This document shows positions 1-6,729 of a stretch of 25,041 nucleotides of DNA, one piece after another. Location of the stretch: positions 1 to 25,041 of the forward strand of contig DJRP01000033.1 of NCBI GenBank assembly GCA_002437815.1. Direction: 5' to 3'. Below the pieces are notes generated by a model, which searched no databases, was not told where the DNA came from, and saw only the letters and a program-made list of their open reading frames with translations. The position numbers and the translations under genes are program-made. How positions within the stretch are numbered: position 1 is the stretch's first letter; the number at the start of each line of letters is the position of its first letter. This DNA is from Collinsella sp. UBA6357 (GTDB taxonomy: Bacteria; Actinomycetota; Coriobacteriia; Coriobacteriales; Coriobacteriaceae).

Positions 1-254
1 GGGCAGTCGACGTGAGCGTAGTGGCGCTCCCAGGTCTCGTACTCAATGTGAGCGACGTTAATGGTAATGCCGCGCTGACGCTCCTCGGGAGCCTTGTCGA
101 TGTTCTCGAAGGCGGTGAAGTCAGCCTTGCAGCCCGGGGTCTCAGAGAGAACCTTGGTGATAGCGGCGGTCGTGGTGGTCTTGCCGTGGTCGACGTGACC
201 AATCGTACCGATGTTTACGTGCGGCTTAGAACGGTCAAACTTCTCCTTGGCCAT
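1..254 (-). CDS. tuf: Elongation factor Tu, N-terminal part (cut by window edge)
   Basis: EF-Tu is the GTPase that delivers aminoacyl-tRNA to the ribosomal A site. Only about the first 84 codons are present. The reading MAKEKFDRSKPHVNIGTIGH is followed by the P-loop GHVDHGKTT and the switch I stretch ending GITINVAHIEYE, which are diagnostic for EF-Tu. Two ATGs are possible (260 and 254). I chose 254 because the AGAAGGAGG Shine-Dalgarno abuts the first ATG directly but sits 6 nt before the second, and the second gives the canonical MAKEKF start. It is the last visible gene of a tRNA-Tyr, tRNA-Thr, tRNA-Met, tuf transcription unit, reminiscent of the tRNA-tufB operon of Escherichia coli. The gene continues beyond position 1. 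Confidence 0.97.
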   Translation of the reverse strand, partial: MAKEKFDRSKPHVNIGTIGHVDHGKTTTTAAITKVLSETPGCKADFTAFENIDKAPEERQRGITINVAHIEYETWERHYAHVDC

Positions 255-325
255 TGCCATCCTCCTTCTGGAAGAACTTACTGCTACATATGCTGAGCGG
301 CGACCGAAGCCGCCGCCTGAAGCTC

Positions 326-402
326 TGGTACCGGTGACTGGATTCGAACCAGTGACATCGCGGGTATGAGCCGCGTGCTCTAACCAGCTGAGCTACACCG
401 GC
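326..402 (-). tRNA. tRNA-Met (CAU)
   Basis: A 77-nt cloverleaf with the 3' CCA encoded. The acceptor stem is GCCGGTG/CACCGGT (first pair G-U), the D-stem begins GCTC, and the anticodon stem CGCGG/CCGCG encloses loop CTCATAC, giving anticodon CAU. The initiator hallmarks (mismatched first acceptor pair, three G:C pairs next to the anticodon loop) are absent, so elongator Met is most likely. A lysidine-modified Ile2 tRNA cannot be fully excluded by eye. It is the third tRNA of the tuf operon. Confidence 0.93.
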
Positions 403-429
403 ATGGTGCCGAACATACTTGAAAAAGAA

Positions 430-505
430 TGGAGCCCGCGACCGGATTTGAACCGGTGACCTCTTCGTTACCAACGAAGTGCTCTACCTACTGAGCTACA
501 CGGGC
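430..505 (-). tRNA. tRNA-Thr (GGU)
   Basis: A 76-nt cloverleaf with CCA encoded. Acceptor GCCCGTG pairs with CGCGGGC (one G-U), the discriminator is U, and anticodon stem CTTCG/CGAAG encloses TTGGTAA, giving anticodon GGU for Thr ACC/ACU. It lies only 3 nt downstream of tRNA-Tyr and 27 nt upstream of tRNA-Met, so it must be processed from a shared precursor. Confidence 0.96.
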
Positions 506-508
506 ACA

Positions 509-592
509 TGGTGGGGATGCTTGGACTCGAACCAAGGAACCCAGAGGGAGCGGATTTACAGTCCGCCGCAGTTGCCGCTGTGCCACATCCCC
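509..592 (-). tRNA. tRNA-Tyr (GUA)
   Basis: A class II tRNA of 84 nt with a long variable arm and encoded CCA. Acceptor GGGGATG/CATCCCC is perfect, and the anticodon loop CTGTAAA gives GUA. It is the first gene of the tRNA-tuf operon; a near-consensus promoter lies about 50-80 nt upstream (644-672). Confidence 0.96.
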
Positions 593-643
593 ATTCCGTT
601 TTCAAGTGCTCGCTCAGGACCACGTCCCTTGCAAGCGGAGAGT

Positions 644-672
644 ATATTACGGCGAGTTGCAAAGGCTGTCAA
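644..672 (-). promoter_or_regulatory. Promoter of the tRNA-Tyr/Thr/Met-tuf operon
   Basis: On the minus strand, TTGACA (672-667) and TAATAT (649-644) are separated by exactly 17 nt. This is a strong housekeeping sigma-factor promoter, in the right place and orientation for the highly expressed tRNA-tuf operon. Confidence 0.85.
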
Positions 673-898
673 CGTATTCCACCCACCCGGGCGTATCCTA
701 TCCTTAATTTCTGCACATCCCCAGGTAGATTACCCTGTTTTGACCTTGCTTGCGCTACCTTTCTTCGCCTTCCGGCCTCCGGTCCCAGAAGTTTTTTCTT
801 GCCACTCCGGAATTAATTTCCCCTGAATAGCGGGCTGGGCTCTTCCTGCGGTCACCCTTGTGGGAATTCGCGCGATACAAGGCACGGTGCGTCTTGAC
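673..898. other. Intergenic stretch with nothing recognised
   Basis: The stretch lies between the tRNA-tuf promoter and the terminator of tRNA-Thr(UGU). Short open frames exist here, but none has a convincing Shine-Dalgarno site or recognisable protein sequence, and I see no known RNA family. Confidence 0.4.
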
Positions 899-935
899 AC
901 AAAAAAGGTCGCAACCAAAAAGCAGCTGCGACCTG
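899..935 (-). terminator. Intrinsic terminator after tRNA-Thr(UGU)
   Basis: On the minus strand, GGTCGCA (933-927) pairs with TGCGACC (913-907) and is followed by a run of six U (906-901). It begins 12 nt after the tRNA 3' end, so tRNA-Thr(UGU) is terminated separately from the tuf operon downstream. Confidence 0.88.
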
Positions 936-944
936 CGGAAATCC

Positions 945-1019
945 TGGAGCCGGTAGAGGGAGTCGAACCCCCAACCCACGGTTTACAAAACCGTTGCTCT
1001 GCCATTGAGCCATACCGGC
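945..1019 (-). tRNA. tRNA-Thr (UGU)
   Basis: A 75-nt cloverleaf with encoded CCA. Acceptor GCCGGTA/TACCGGC is perfect, the discriminator is U, and anticodon stem ACGGT/ACCGT encloses TTTGTAA, giving UGU (Thr ACA/ACG). A TATAGT -10 box on the minus strand (1035-1030) sits about 11 nt upstream, so the tRNA probably has its own promoter with a very short leader, in addition to possible read-through from rae1. Confidence 0.95.
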
Positions 1020-1092
1020 GGGTGAGCTAACTATAGCGGCTCGGGTCTTCTTGCGCCACCCTTGGAGAACCCGGGCCAGCCGGCCGTACAAA

Positions 1093-1629
1093 CTATTTCC
1101 CGAGGAGCTTCCAGAGCTTTTCTCGCTGCTCCGGGGAGATCCGGTCCTCCAGGGTCATGCGCTGGTGCTGGCGCTCGGCGCATTCCTTCTCGTACTCCTG
1201 GGCCAGGTTGTTCACGTCGTGCACGAGGACGTCGCTCGAGACCTTGGTCACGGGGATGCCGCCCACGGTCGCGCGGATCGTGCTGTCGGACGTGACCACG
1301 GTGACGGCGCGGGGCATGAGCCGCTGCTCCGTCACGATTCGCTCGATGACGGTATCGGCGCTCTCCCCCGTCTCGGAGAAGACCATCCGCACACCGGCCG
1401 TCGAGCGCGCCGGCCGCTCGGGAGAGACGTTGTTCGCCGCGTCGAAGACGATCACGGGGTCGTATTTGCCCTTTGCGTAGGCGGCGACGTCGGCCACAAG
1501 CAGCTCGCGTGCCTGTTCGAAGGGGTCGGAGACCCCGGAGCGGTCCATGCGAGACATATATCGCTCGGACTTGAAGATCACGTTGTACCCGTCCACGACC
1601 AGGAGGTCGAGGCGCTGCTTAGCGGCCAT
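1093..1629 (-). CDS. rae1: Rae1/YacP-type NYN-domain endoribonuclease
   Basis: The 178-residue protein is a single NYN (PIN-like) domain of the YacP family. In Bacillus subtilis the homologue Rae1 cleaves mRNA inside the ribosomal A site. Visible motifs are LLVVDGYNVIF near residues 9-19 with the first metal-binding Asp, IVFDAANN near 59-66, and VVTSDSTIRATV near 115-126; these carry the acidic residues expected in the active site. The C-terminal tail is charged and helical. The start at 1629 has GGGAGG 6 nt upstream and overlaps the end of rlmB by 11 nt, so the two are translationally coupled. The rlmB-yacP order matches Bacillus. It is the last gene of the disA operon; no strong U-run terminator follows. 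Confidence 0.88.
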   Translation of the reverse strand: MAAKQRLDLLVVDGYNVIFKSERYMSRMDRSGVSDPFEQARELLVADVAAYAKGKYDPVIVFDAANNVSPERPARSTAGVRMVFSETGESADTVIERIVTEQRLMPRAVTVVTSDSTIRATVGGIPVTKVSSDVLVHDVNNLAQEYEKECAERQHQRMTLEDRISPEQREKLWKLLGK

Positions 1630-2557
1630 CCGGTGCCTCCCCCGCCATTTGGCGGCGAAGCCACTCGTAGGCCATGACGGTGGTCGCTTGGGCGACGTTC
1701 AGCGACTCGACGCGCCCGCGCTGGGGAAGCCTGCAGGCGAAATCGCACTTCTCGAGGACCAGGCGGGAGATGCCGGAGCCCTCCGATCCCATCACAAGGG
1801 CGAGACGGCCCTCCATGGGGGCGTGCCAGACGTCCTGCTGGGCATGCTCGGTCGAGGCCGCGGCCCAGAAACCCGCGGACTTAAGGCGTTCGAGCGCGCG
1901 CGGGAGGTTGGAGACCTGCGCGATGGGGATGTGCAGCACGGCGCCAGCAGAGGTCTTGTAGGCGCCGACGCCCACCTTCGCGGCGCGGGCGTTCGCGATG
2001 ACGACGCCCGCCGCGCCCACGACCTCGGCCGTGCGCACGATGGCGCCGAAGTTGCCCTCGTCGGTCACGTGGTCGAGCACGATCACGAGCGCGTCGCCCT
2101 TCCCCGCCGCCGCGATGACGTCGGAGAGGTCGGCGTACTCGAACGGCTTCGCGCGAACGACGATGCCCTGGTGGGCGCCGTGGCTCGAGAGCTGGTCGAG
2201 GCGCGAGCGGGGAACGAACTCAACGTCGACGCCGCGCTCCTCCAGCCTGCCCACGATGCGGTCGAGCGCGGGGTCCTGCTGGCCGATAGGGATGGCCACG
2301 AGGGCGCTCCTGAGCGGCATGCCGCAGGCAAGGGCCTCCTCGACGGCGCGGCGCCCCTCGATGAGGTCGGAGCGACCGCCCTGGGGACGCGTGCCTTGGG
2401 CGCGCTGACTTTGCGGGCGGCCGCCCTGCGGCTTGCGGCCCCCGCGCGGGGCGTAGCCGCCTTTGCCGCCCTGGCCCGCGCGGCCCTTGGGCTGCTCGCG
2501 GCGAGCCTGGGCGCGGCCGGTCTTCTTTGCGCCGCCGCGCTGCTGGTTGTAGGCCAT
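1619..2557 (-). CDS. rlmB: 23S rRNA (guanosine-2'-O)-methyltransferase, RlmB-type SPOUT enzyme
   Basis: The enzyme transfers a methyl group from S-adenosylmethionine to the 2'-O of a guanosine in the 23S rRNA peptidyl-transferase region (G2251 in E. coli). It has 312 residues. Residues 1-62 are a basic, Gly/Gln/Arg-rich, probably disordered tail that typical RlmB lacks. Residues about 64-140 are the TrmH-type substrate-binding domain. The SPOUT knot follows, with motif 1 DHVTDEGNFGAIVRTAE (162-178), motif 2 LVMGSEGSGIS (254-264) and motif 3 LPQRGRVESLNVAQA (277-291). GGAAGG lies 8 nt before the ATG, and only 3 nt separate it from cysS. The family assignment is firm. The exact target base is by homology; a TrmH or tsr-like role is less likely given the cysS/rae1 context. 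Confidence 0.9.
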   Translation of the reverse strand: MAYNQQRGGAKKTGRAQARREQPKGRAGQGGKGGYAPRGGRKPQGGRPQSQRAQGTRPQGGRSDLIEGRRAVEEALACGMPLRSALVAIPIGQQDPALDRIVGRLEERGVDVEFVPRSRLDQLSSHGAHQGIVVRAKPFEYADLSDVIAAAGKGDALVIVLDHVTDEGNFGAIVRTAEVVGAAGVVIANARAAKVGVGAYKTSAGAVLHIPIAQVSNLPRALERLKSAGFWAAASTEHAQQDVWHAPMEGRLALVMGSEGSGISRLVLEKCDFACRLPQRGRVESLNVAQATTVMAYEWLRRQMAGEAPDGR

Positions 2558-2560
2558 CGG

Positions 2561-4033
2561 CTACGCCTTCCTGTGCACGCGGGCGCCGGCGGCGGTGTCC
2601 TCGACCACGAGGCCGAGCGCGGCGATGCCGTCGCGGATGGCGTCGGCCACGGCCCAGTTCTTCTGCGCGCGGGCCTCCTGGCGAGCGGCGAGAAGGGCGT
2701 CGGCGGCCTCCTCGGCGGAGTCGCCCTCGTAGCCCGCCTGGTCGCGGGCGAGGTCCACGAGCTCGTGCGGGAGCTCGTCTGCGGCCTTGCGGGAAAGCGT
2801 GACGCCCATGACGCCCGAGAGCTCGCAGAGGGTGTCCGCGGCGCGCAGGCACACGGCGCAGGCCGGGGCGTCGCCGGCAGCGTCGAGGTAGCTGTTCGAC
2901 GTGGTCACGAGCGAGAAGATCGCGGCGAGGCCGCCCGCGGTGTTGAAGTCGTCGTCCATGCACTCCTTGAAAGTCGCGCGTGCGGCCGCGGCTTTCGCAG
3001 CAAAGGCGTCGGCAACAGCCTCATCGGCAGCCCCGGTAGCGTTGTCAGCCGCCCAGCGCAAGTTCTCGACGGTACCGGCGATACGCGTGAGCGAGTTCTC
3101 GGCACCCTCGAGACGCTCCCACGAGAAATCGAGGGGCGAGCGATAGCTCGTCTGCAGCATGAGCAGACGCAGGGCCGCAGCGGAATGCTGTTCGAGCACC
3201 TCGGCCAACGTGAAGAAGTTGCCGAGAGACTTGGACATCTTCTCGCCGTCGACAAGCAACATGCCCGTGTGCATCCAGGTATTGGCAAAGCCCTCATGCC
3301 AGGCGCAGGTGGCCTGGGCGCACTCATTCTCGTGATGTGGGAACGCGAGGTCGGAACCGCCACCGTGAATATCGATCGGAGTGCCCAGATAGCGATGGAC
3401 CATCGCGGCGCACTCGGTATGCCAACCGGGACGACCCTCGCCCCAAGGGCTCGGCCAGCTGGGCTCACCGGGCTTGGCGGCCTTCCACAGGGCAAAGTCG
3501 AGCGGGTCGTTTTTGTCCTCATTCTCCTCGATGCGGGCACCCACGAGCAGGTCGTCGATGTTGCGCCCCGAGACCTCGCCATAGGTAGGGTCGCTGCGCA
3601 CGGCAAAGTACACGTCGCCGTTATCGGCGGCATAAGCATGACCCTGTTCGATGAGCGTCTTAATCATGCCGATCATGGGGCCGATCTCCTTGGTGGCGCG
3701 GGGGCGCACATCGGGATCGAGTACGTTGGCGGCGCGCATCACGCCGATGAACTTCTCAGAAAACTCGCCCGCAACCTCGGCGGCCGTGCGGCCCTGCTCG
3801 TTGGCGCGCTTGATAATCTTGTCATCGACGTCGGTGAGGTTCTGGGCGAACGTCACGTCATATCCGCTCGCGATGAGCCAACGGCGGATCACATCGAAGC
3901 TGATAAACGTACGTGCGTTGCCGATATGAATGTTGTCGTAGACGGTGGGGCCGCACACGTACATGCGGACCTTGCCCTCCTCGATGGGGTGGAACTCTTC
4001 TTTTTTATGGGTAGCGCTGTTATAGATACGCAT
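2561..4033 (-). CDS. cysS: Cysteinyl-tRNA synthetase
   Basis: A class I aminoacyl-tRNA synthetase that charges tRNA-Cys. Its 490 residues are slightly longer than the usual 460-470. The ATP-binding HIGH motif appears as HIGN (36-39) after YVCGPTVYDN, and KMSKS is at 265-269. The zinc ligands expected in this family are visible as Cys27, Cys208 in the GWHTECAA segment, His233 and Glu237 in FPHHENE. The C-terminal DALR-like helical region holds an Ala-rich tail ending in the catalytic-fold-independent anticodon-binding part. The start ATG has AAGGAG 6 nt upstream, overlapping the last codons of ispF (3-nt gap). It is the fourth gene of the disA operon. Confidence 0.97.
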   Translation of the reverse strand: MRIYNSATHKKEEFHPIEEGKVRMYVCGPTVYDNIHIGNARTFISFDVIRRWLIASGYDVTFAQNLTDVDDKIIKRANEQGRTAAEVAGEFSEKFIGVMRAANVLDPDVRPRATKEIGPMIGMIKTLIEQGHAYAADNGDVYFAVRSDPTYGEVSGRNIDDLLVGARIEENEDKNDPLDFALWKAAKPGEPSWPSPWGEGRPGWHTECAAMVHRYLGTPIDIHGGGSDLAFPHHENECAQATCAWHEGFANTWMHTGMLLVDGEKMSKSLGNFFTLAEVLEQHSAAALRLLMLQTSYRSPLDFSWERLEGAENSLTRIAGTVENLRWAADNATGAADEAVADAFAAKAAAARATFKECMDDDFNTAGGLAAIFSLVTTSNSYLDAAGDAPACAVCLRAADTLCELSGVMGVTLSRKAADELPHELVDLARDQAGYEGDSAEEAADALLAARQEARAQKNWAVADAIRDGIAALGLVVEDTAAGARVHRKA

Positions 4034-4036
4034 TCA

Positions 4037-4531
4037 TTACTCCTTAGCGGTTTTCTCAAGCAAGCAGACGGCCCAGGCCCCGATGCCCTCGCCCTCGCCT
4101 TCCCAACCGAGCTTCTCGGTCGTGGTGGCGGCGACACCGACGTTCTCAACATCGACTTTGAGGGCGCTGGCAAGGTTTTCGCGCATCGCGTCTCGATGCG
4201 GGGTGATCTTGGGCTCCTGACAGGCGATCGTGCAATCGGCATCGACAAATTCGAAGCCCAGCTCGCGCGCATAGTCCATCACGCGGGCCAAAAGAACCAT
4301 CGAATCGGCCCCCTCATAGGCGGGATCGGTGTCGGGGAACAGTTTGCCGATATCGCCGCCGCGGCAGGCGCCCAGAATAGCGTCAGCCAACGCATGGGCC
4401 AGCACATCGGCATCCGAGTGCCCGAGGAGCCCCCGCTCGTAGGGAATATCGACGCCGCCGATGATACATCGACGGCCCTCCACGAGACGGTGGACGTCGT
4501 AGCCGTGACCGATGCGAAGGTTACTCGGCAT
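4037..4531 (-). CDS. ispF: 2-C-methyl-D-erythritol 2,4-cyclodiphosphate synthase
   Basis: This is the fifth step of the MEP isoprenoid pathway: cyclisation of the CDP-ME 2-phosphate with release of CMP. The 164-residue length is typical. Motifs are IGHGYDVHRL (metal-binding Asp and His near the N-terminus), GLLGHSDADVLAHALADAIL with the third metal-binding His, and the C-terminal ATTTEKLGWEGEGEGIGAWA segment characteristic of IspF. The frame is open further upstream, but ATG 4531 is chosen because it gives the canonical IGHGYDVH N-terminus and follows a GAGGGAGAGGAA purine tract inside ispD. It overlaps ispD by 11 nt, suggesting translational coupling; the two are fused in some bacteria. Confidence 0.96.
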   Translation of the reverse strand: MPSNLRIGHGYDVHRLVEGRRCIIGGVDIPYERGLLGHSDADVLAHALADAILGACRGGDIGKLFPDTDPAYEGADSMVLLARVMDYARELGFEFVDADCTIACQEPKITPHRDAMRENLASALKVDVENVGVAATTTEKLGWEGEGEGIGAWAVCLLEKTAKE

Positions 4532-5249
4532 GGGGAAGTTCCTCTCCCTCGGCCATACGGCCGAGCAAAATGGCAGTGACGGGGGCCAGGTCCTCGGGGA
4601 CGGTGACCTTGAGGTTGTCGCGCGGACTCTGGACGCAGCGGACGCGGCCACCCATGCGCTCGACGAGCGAAGAGTCGTCCGTGCCCGTGAAATCCTGTTC
4701 GATCGCCGTCTCATGAGCGCGGCGCATGGCATCGACGGAAAAGATCTGGGGCGTCTGCGCTGCCCAATAGAGCTCGCGCGGTGGCGTCTCGACAATATCG
4801 TCACCATTTACGATCTTGAGCGTGTCGATGGCGGGCTGTCCGCACACCACGCCGTCGAGCGAGCGATCGGCAAGCAAAACCTCGATCGCGTGGTCGATAG
4901 CCTCGGTTGTGATCAGCGGTCGAGCACCATCGTGAATGGCAACGTATTCAAAGCCCGCGGGCACTGCGTCGACCCCGGCACGCGTAGAATCCTGACGCGT
5001 TGCTCCGGCATCGGCGAAGCTGATGGGGGTTTGCCAGCTAAAGGGATCGATAGCCAGGCGACGCATCTCGGCACGTCGCTCGGCAGGGCACACCACTACG
5101 ATATGCCCGACCTTCTCGCTTCGGTCGAACGCACGAATCGACCAACTCATAAGGGGACGACCCGCCACGTTTACCAGCTGTTTGCCACCGGGGTTTCCAA
5201 AGCGCTGGCCGCAACCGCCGGCAACGACCACCGCACATACGGGCGCCAT
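4521..5249 (-). CDS. ispD: 2-C-methyl-D-erythritol 4-phosphate cytidylyltransferase
   Basis: The third MEP-pathway step, coupling CTP and MEP to CDP-ME. The 242-residue protein has the N-terminal nucleotide-binding loop VAGGCGQRFG (9-18) followed by GGKQL, the HDGARP motif (106-111), TDDSSLVE and the LKVTVPEDL motif near the C-terminus. One deviation: the loop usually reads AAGxGxRMG followed by PKQ, and here the Pro before the conserved Lys-Gln is Gly. The start ATG abuts the disA stop codon with no gap, and AGGGGA lies 8 nt upstream. Together with ispF it forms the isoprenoid pair also found next to disA in Bacillus. Confidence 0.96.
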   Translation of the reverse strand: MAPVCAVVVAGGCGQRFGNPGGKQLVNVAGRPLMSWSIRAFDRSEKVGHIVVVCPAERRAEMRRLAIDPFSWQTPISFADAGATRQDSTRAGVDAVPAGFEYVAIHDGARPLITTEAIDHAIEVLLADRSLDGVVCGQPAIDTLKIVNGDDIVETPPRELYWAAQTPQIFSVDAMRRAHETAIEQDFTGTDDSSLVERMGGRVRCVQSPRDNLKVTVPEDLAPVTAILLGRMAEGEELPHAE

Positions 5250-6317
5250 CTACGCGTTCCCCTGCTTGCTGCCCTTCATGCGGTACAGAGAGTCCGCAAG
5301 AATGGCAGGGTTGTTGACGCCAAAATCGCCCAGGCGCTCAGGATCCTCGCTGATATCGTCCATGAGCTCCTGCAGCGAGCCGTACTCGTCGACGATCTTC
5401 TCGGCAACGCCGTCGCGCACCACCGAGACACGTGAGAGCGTGCGCAGGCCCAGAGGTGTCATGACGGAATCCTCGTCCAGATCGTCGTAGCCAAGCACCG
5501 TTGCGACATGCTGCGGGTCGGAGAGATCTTTGGGCGTCATGCGGCTGAGCTTGGTACGGATCTTCTCGGCGTTGGATTCCGAGGAATCACTTGCGTAGTC
5601 ACGGATCATAAGGTCGTACTCGGTATCCATACTGGAGCCAGCGAGCTGCTCGAGCTGCATCTGAACGAGCTTTCCTTGGTTGCCGAGTTTAACGATGCAG
5701 TCTTTGAGCTCGGTCTTGGCCTGCTGCATGATCTCGAAGTTCGAGAAGATGCCGGTGATGTCGGCGAGGGTGACGTAGTCGTCGAGCTCGAGGGCCGTGA
5801 GGCGCAGCAGGGCGCGATCGAGCGACTGACGAGTAGTCTGGAGCGTAGCGACGAGCTGGTTAACCGAGCTCATGATGGTGGTAACGGGCTGGATCTCGTA
5901 GCTCTTGCCGTGAACATAGACGTTGACGACGGCACGGCGGGCCGAGACGGAGATCACGATGGCGTCGGTGAGCACGGACATGCGGGCGGCGGTGCGGTGG
6001 CGCATGCCGGTCTCGCTCGTGGCGAGCGACGGATCAGGATTGAGATGGAAGTTTGCGCGCAGGATCTGCGTAAGGTCGCCGTCGATGACGATGGCGCCGT
6101 CCATCTTGGAAAGCTCGAACAGACGGTTCGAGGTGAAAGATATATTGAGCGGAAAACCGTCGTTGCCCGCGGCGAGGACGTTCTCGGTGTCGCCGACGCA
6201 GATAAGGGCACCGAGGTGTCCGGCGATGATCATGTCGAGAGCCGTACGAATCGGCTGGCCGGGGGCGGTCAGACGGATCGCTTGCTCCATGCGCTTCTGT
6301 ACTTCGTTCTTATCCAA
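5250..6317 (-). CDS. disA: DNA integrity scanning diadenylate cyclase DisA
   Basis: DisA condenses two ATP into c-di-AMP and slows synthesis at branched DNA, coupling genome integrity to signalling. The 355-residue protein has the DAC domain in about residues 1-145 with both signature motifs, DGA (73-75) and RHRTA (106-110). A helical linker with a conserved central region follows to about 285, then a C-terminal helix-hairpin-helix DNA-binding domain (about 300-350, LRTLSRVSVVRDGVAEKIVD). It is the first gene of the six-gene operon. The promoter must lie in the divergent region shared with mntP; an imperfect inverted repeat is present there at 6353-6376. The common radA neighbour is not visible. 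Confidence 0.96.
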   Translation of the reverse strand: MDKNEVQKRMEQAIRLTAPGQPIRTALDMIIAGHLGALICVGDTENVLAAGNDGFPLNISFTSNRLFELSKMDGAIVIDGDLTQILRANFHLNPDPSLATSETGMRHRTAARMSVLTDAIVISVSARRAVVNVYVHGKSYEIQPVTTIMSSVNQLVATLQTTRQSLDRALLRLTALELDDYVTLADITGIFSNFEIMQQAKTELKDCIVKLGNQGKLVQMQLEQLAGSSMDTEYDLMIRDYASDSSESNAEKIRTKLSRMTPKDLSDPQHVATVLGYDDLDEDSVMTPLGLRTLSRVSVVRDGVAEKIVDEYGSLQELMDDISEDPERLGDFGVNNPAILADSLYRMKGSKQGNA

Positions 6318-6352
6318 GGCATCGCTCCCGTCGCATACGCTACATAATTGCT

Positions 6353-6376
6353 TTACAGTTTCTCACGAAACCGTAA
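6353..6376. repeat. Imperfect 10-bp inverted repeat upstream of disA
   Basis: TTACAGTTTC (6353-6362) and GAAACCGTAA (6367-6376) are inverted with one mismatch and a 4-nt spacer, 36 nt before the disA start codon. It could be an operator or a 5'-leader hairpin; no known regulator is recognised. Confidence 0.4.
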
Positions 6377-6425
6377 CCACCCCCACCTCGAAATCCGATG
6401 CTTACAGAATGTTCGGATGCTGTTT

Positions 6426-6501
6426 TTTAGGACGGGGTCGACAGTGGCAAGAACAGTGGCGACCGTCATATACCAAATGTGTTTTATGACCCCGTCCTAA
6501 A
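6426..6501. repeat. 76-bp element with perfect 14-bp terminal inverted repeats
   Basis: TTTAGGACGGGGTC (6426-6439) is repeated in perfect inversion as GACCCCGTCCTAAA (6488-6501). The interior carries a direct repeat ACAGTGGC (6441-6448 and 6453-6460). It lies between two divergent genes, so it cannot be a terminator of either. Size and symmetry fit a small non-autonomous mobile element or REP-like palindrome. No target-site duplication is obvious. Confidence 0.6.
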
Positions 6502-6515
6502 TAATGGCATCTATG

Positions 6516-6524
6516 TGCTAAGAT
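6516..6524 (+). promoter_or_regulatory. Extended -10 element for mntP riboswitch transcript
   Basis: TGCTAAGAT fits an extended -10 box (TG at 6516-6517, TAAGAT at 6519-6524). It would start the transcript around 6531, about 10 nt before the riboswitch aptamer. The -35 position falls inside the right arm of the inverted repeat and is poor. Confidence 0.5.
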
Positions 6525-6540
6525 GCTGCACCACATAAAT

Positions 6541-6632
6541 GAGGGAGTAGTCGCGCTGCGGGTTTCGCCGCCCCATGCGTGGCAAGTCAACATGCTGGCC
6601 CCAGGCCTGGCTTGTCTTAAAGAACGAGACTC
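6541..6632 (+). ncRNA. yybP-ykoY (manganese) riboswitch aptamer
   Basis: The conserved blocks of this Mn2+-sensing family appear in order: GGGAGTAG (6543-6550), GTCAACATGC near 6586-6595, and the closing GAGACTC (6626-6632), with GC-rich helices between them. The gene downstream is mntP, the classical target of this riboswitch. The closing strand GAGACTC is shared with the following terminator hairpin. This fits an ON switch in which Mn2+ binding sequesters that strand and lets transcription continue. The mechanism is inferred from the overlap. Confidence 0.88.
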
Positions 6633-6678
6633 GTGGTCGTGTCGCCGCCTTGCGCGGCGCACGCCACGGGTCTTTTTT
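6628..6678 (+). terminator. Riboswitch-controlled intrinsic terminator before mntP
   Basis: GACTCGTGG (6628-6636) pairs with CCACGGGTC (6664-6672) with one G-U. An inner CGCCGC/GCGGCG stem extends it, and a U-rich tract (6671-6678) follows. The 5' arm overlaps the 3' end of the Mn2+ aptamer, so folding is mutually exclusive. Confidence 0.85.
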
Positions 6679-6729
6679 GTTGCCCCTCGGACATCGTATG
6701 CGGGGTCGCCCGCGGGGAGGAAATCGGAT

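Noticed and set aside
1547..4579. A 1010-codon open frame on the plus strand
   Set aside because: It is antisense to rlmB, cysS and part of ispF, has no recognisable domains and is rich in Arg/Gly/Ala/Leu/Val, as expected for an antisense frame in GC-rich DNA.
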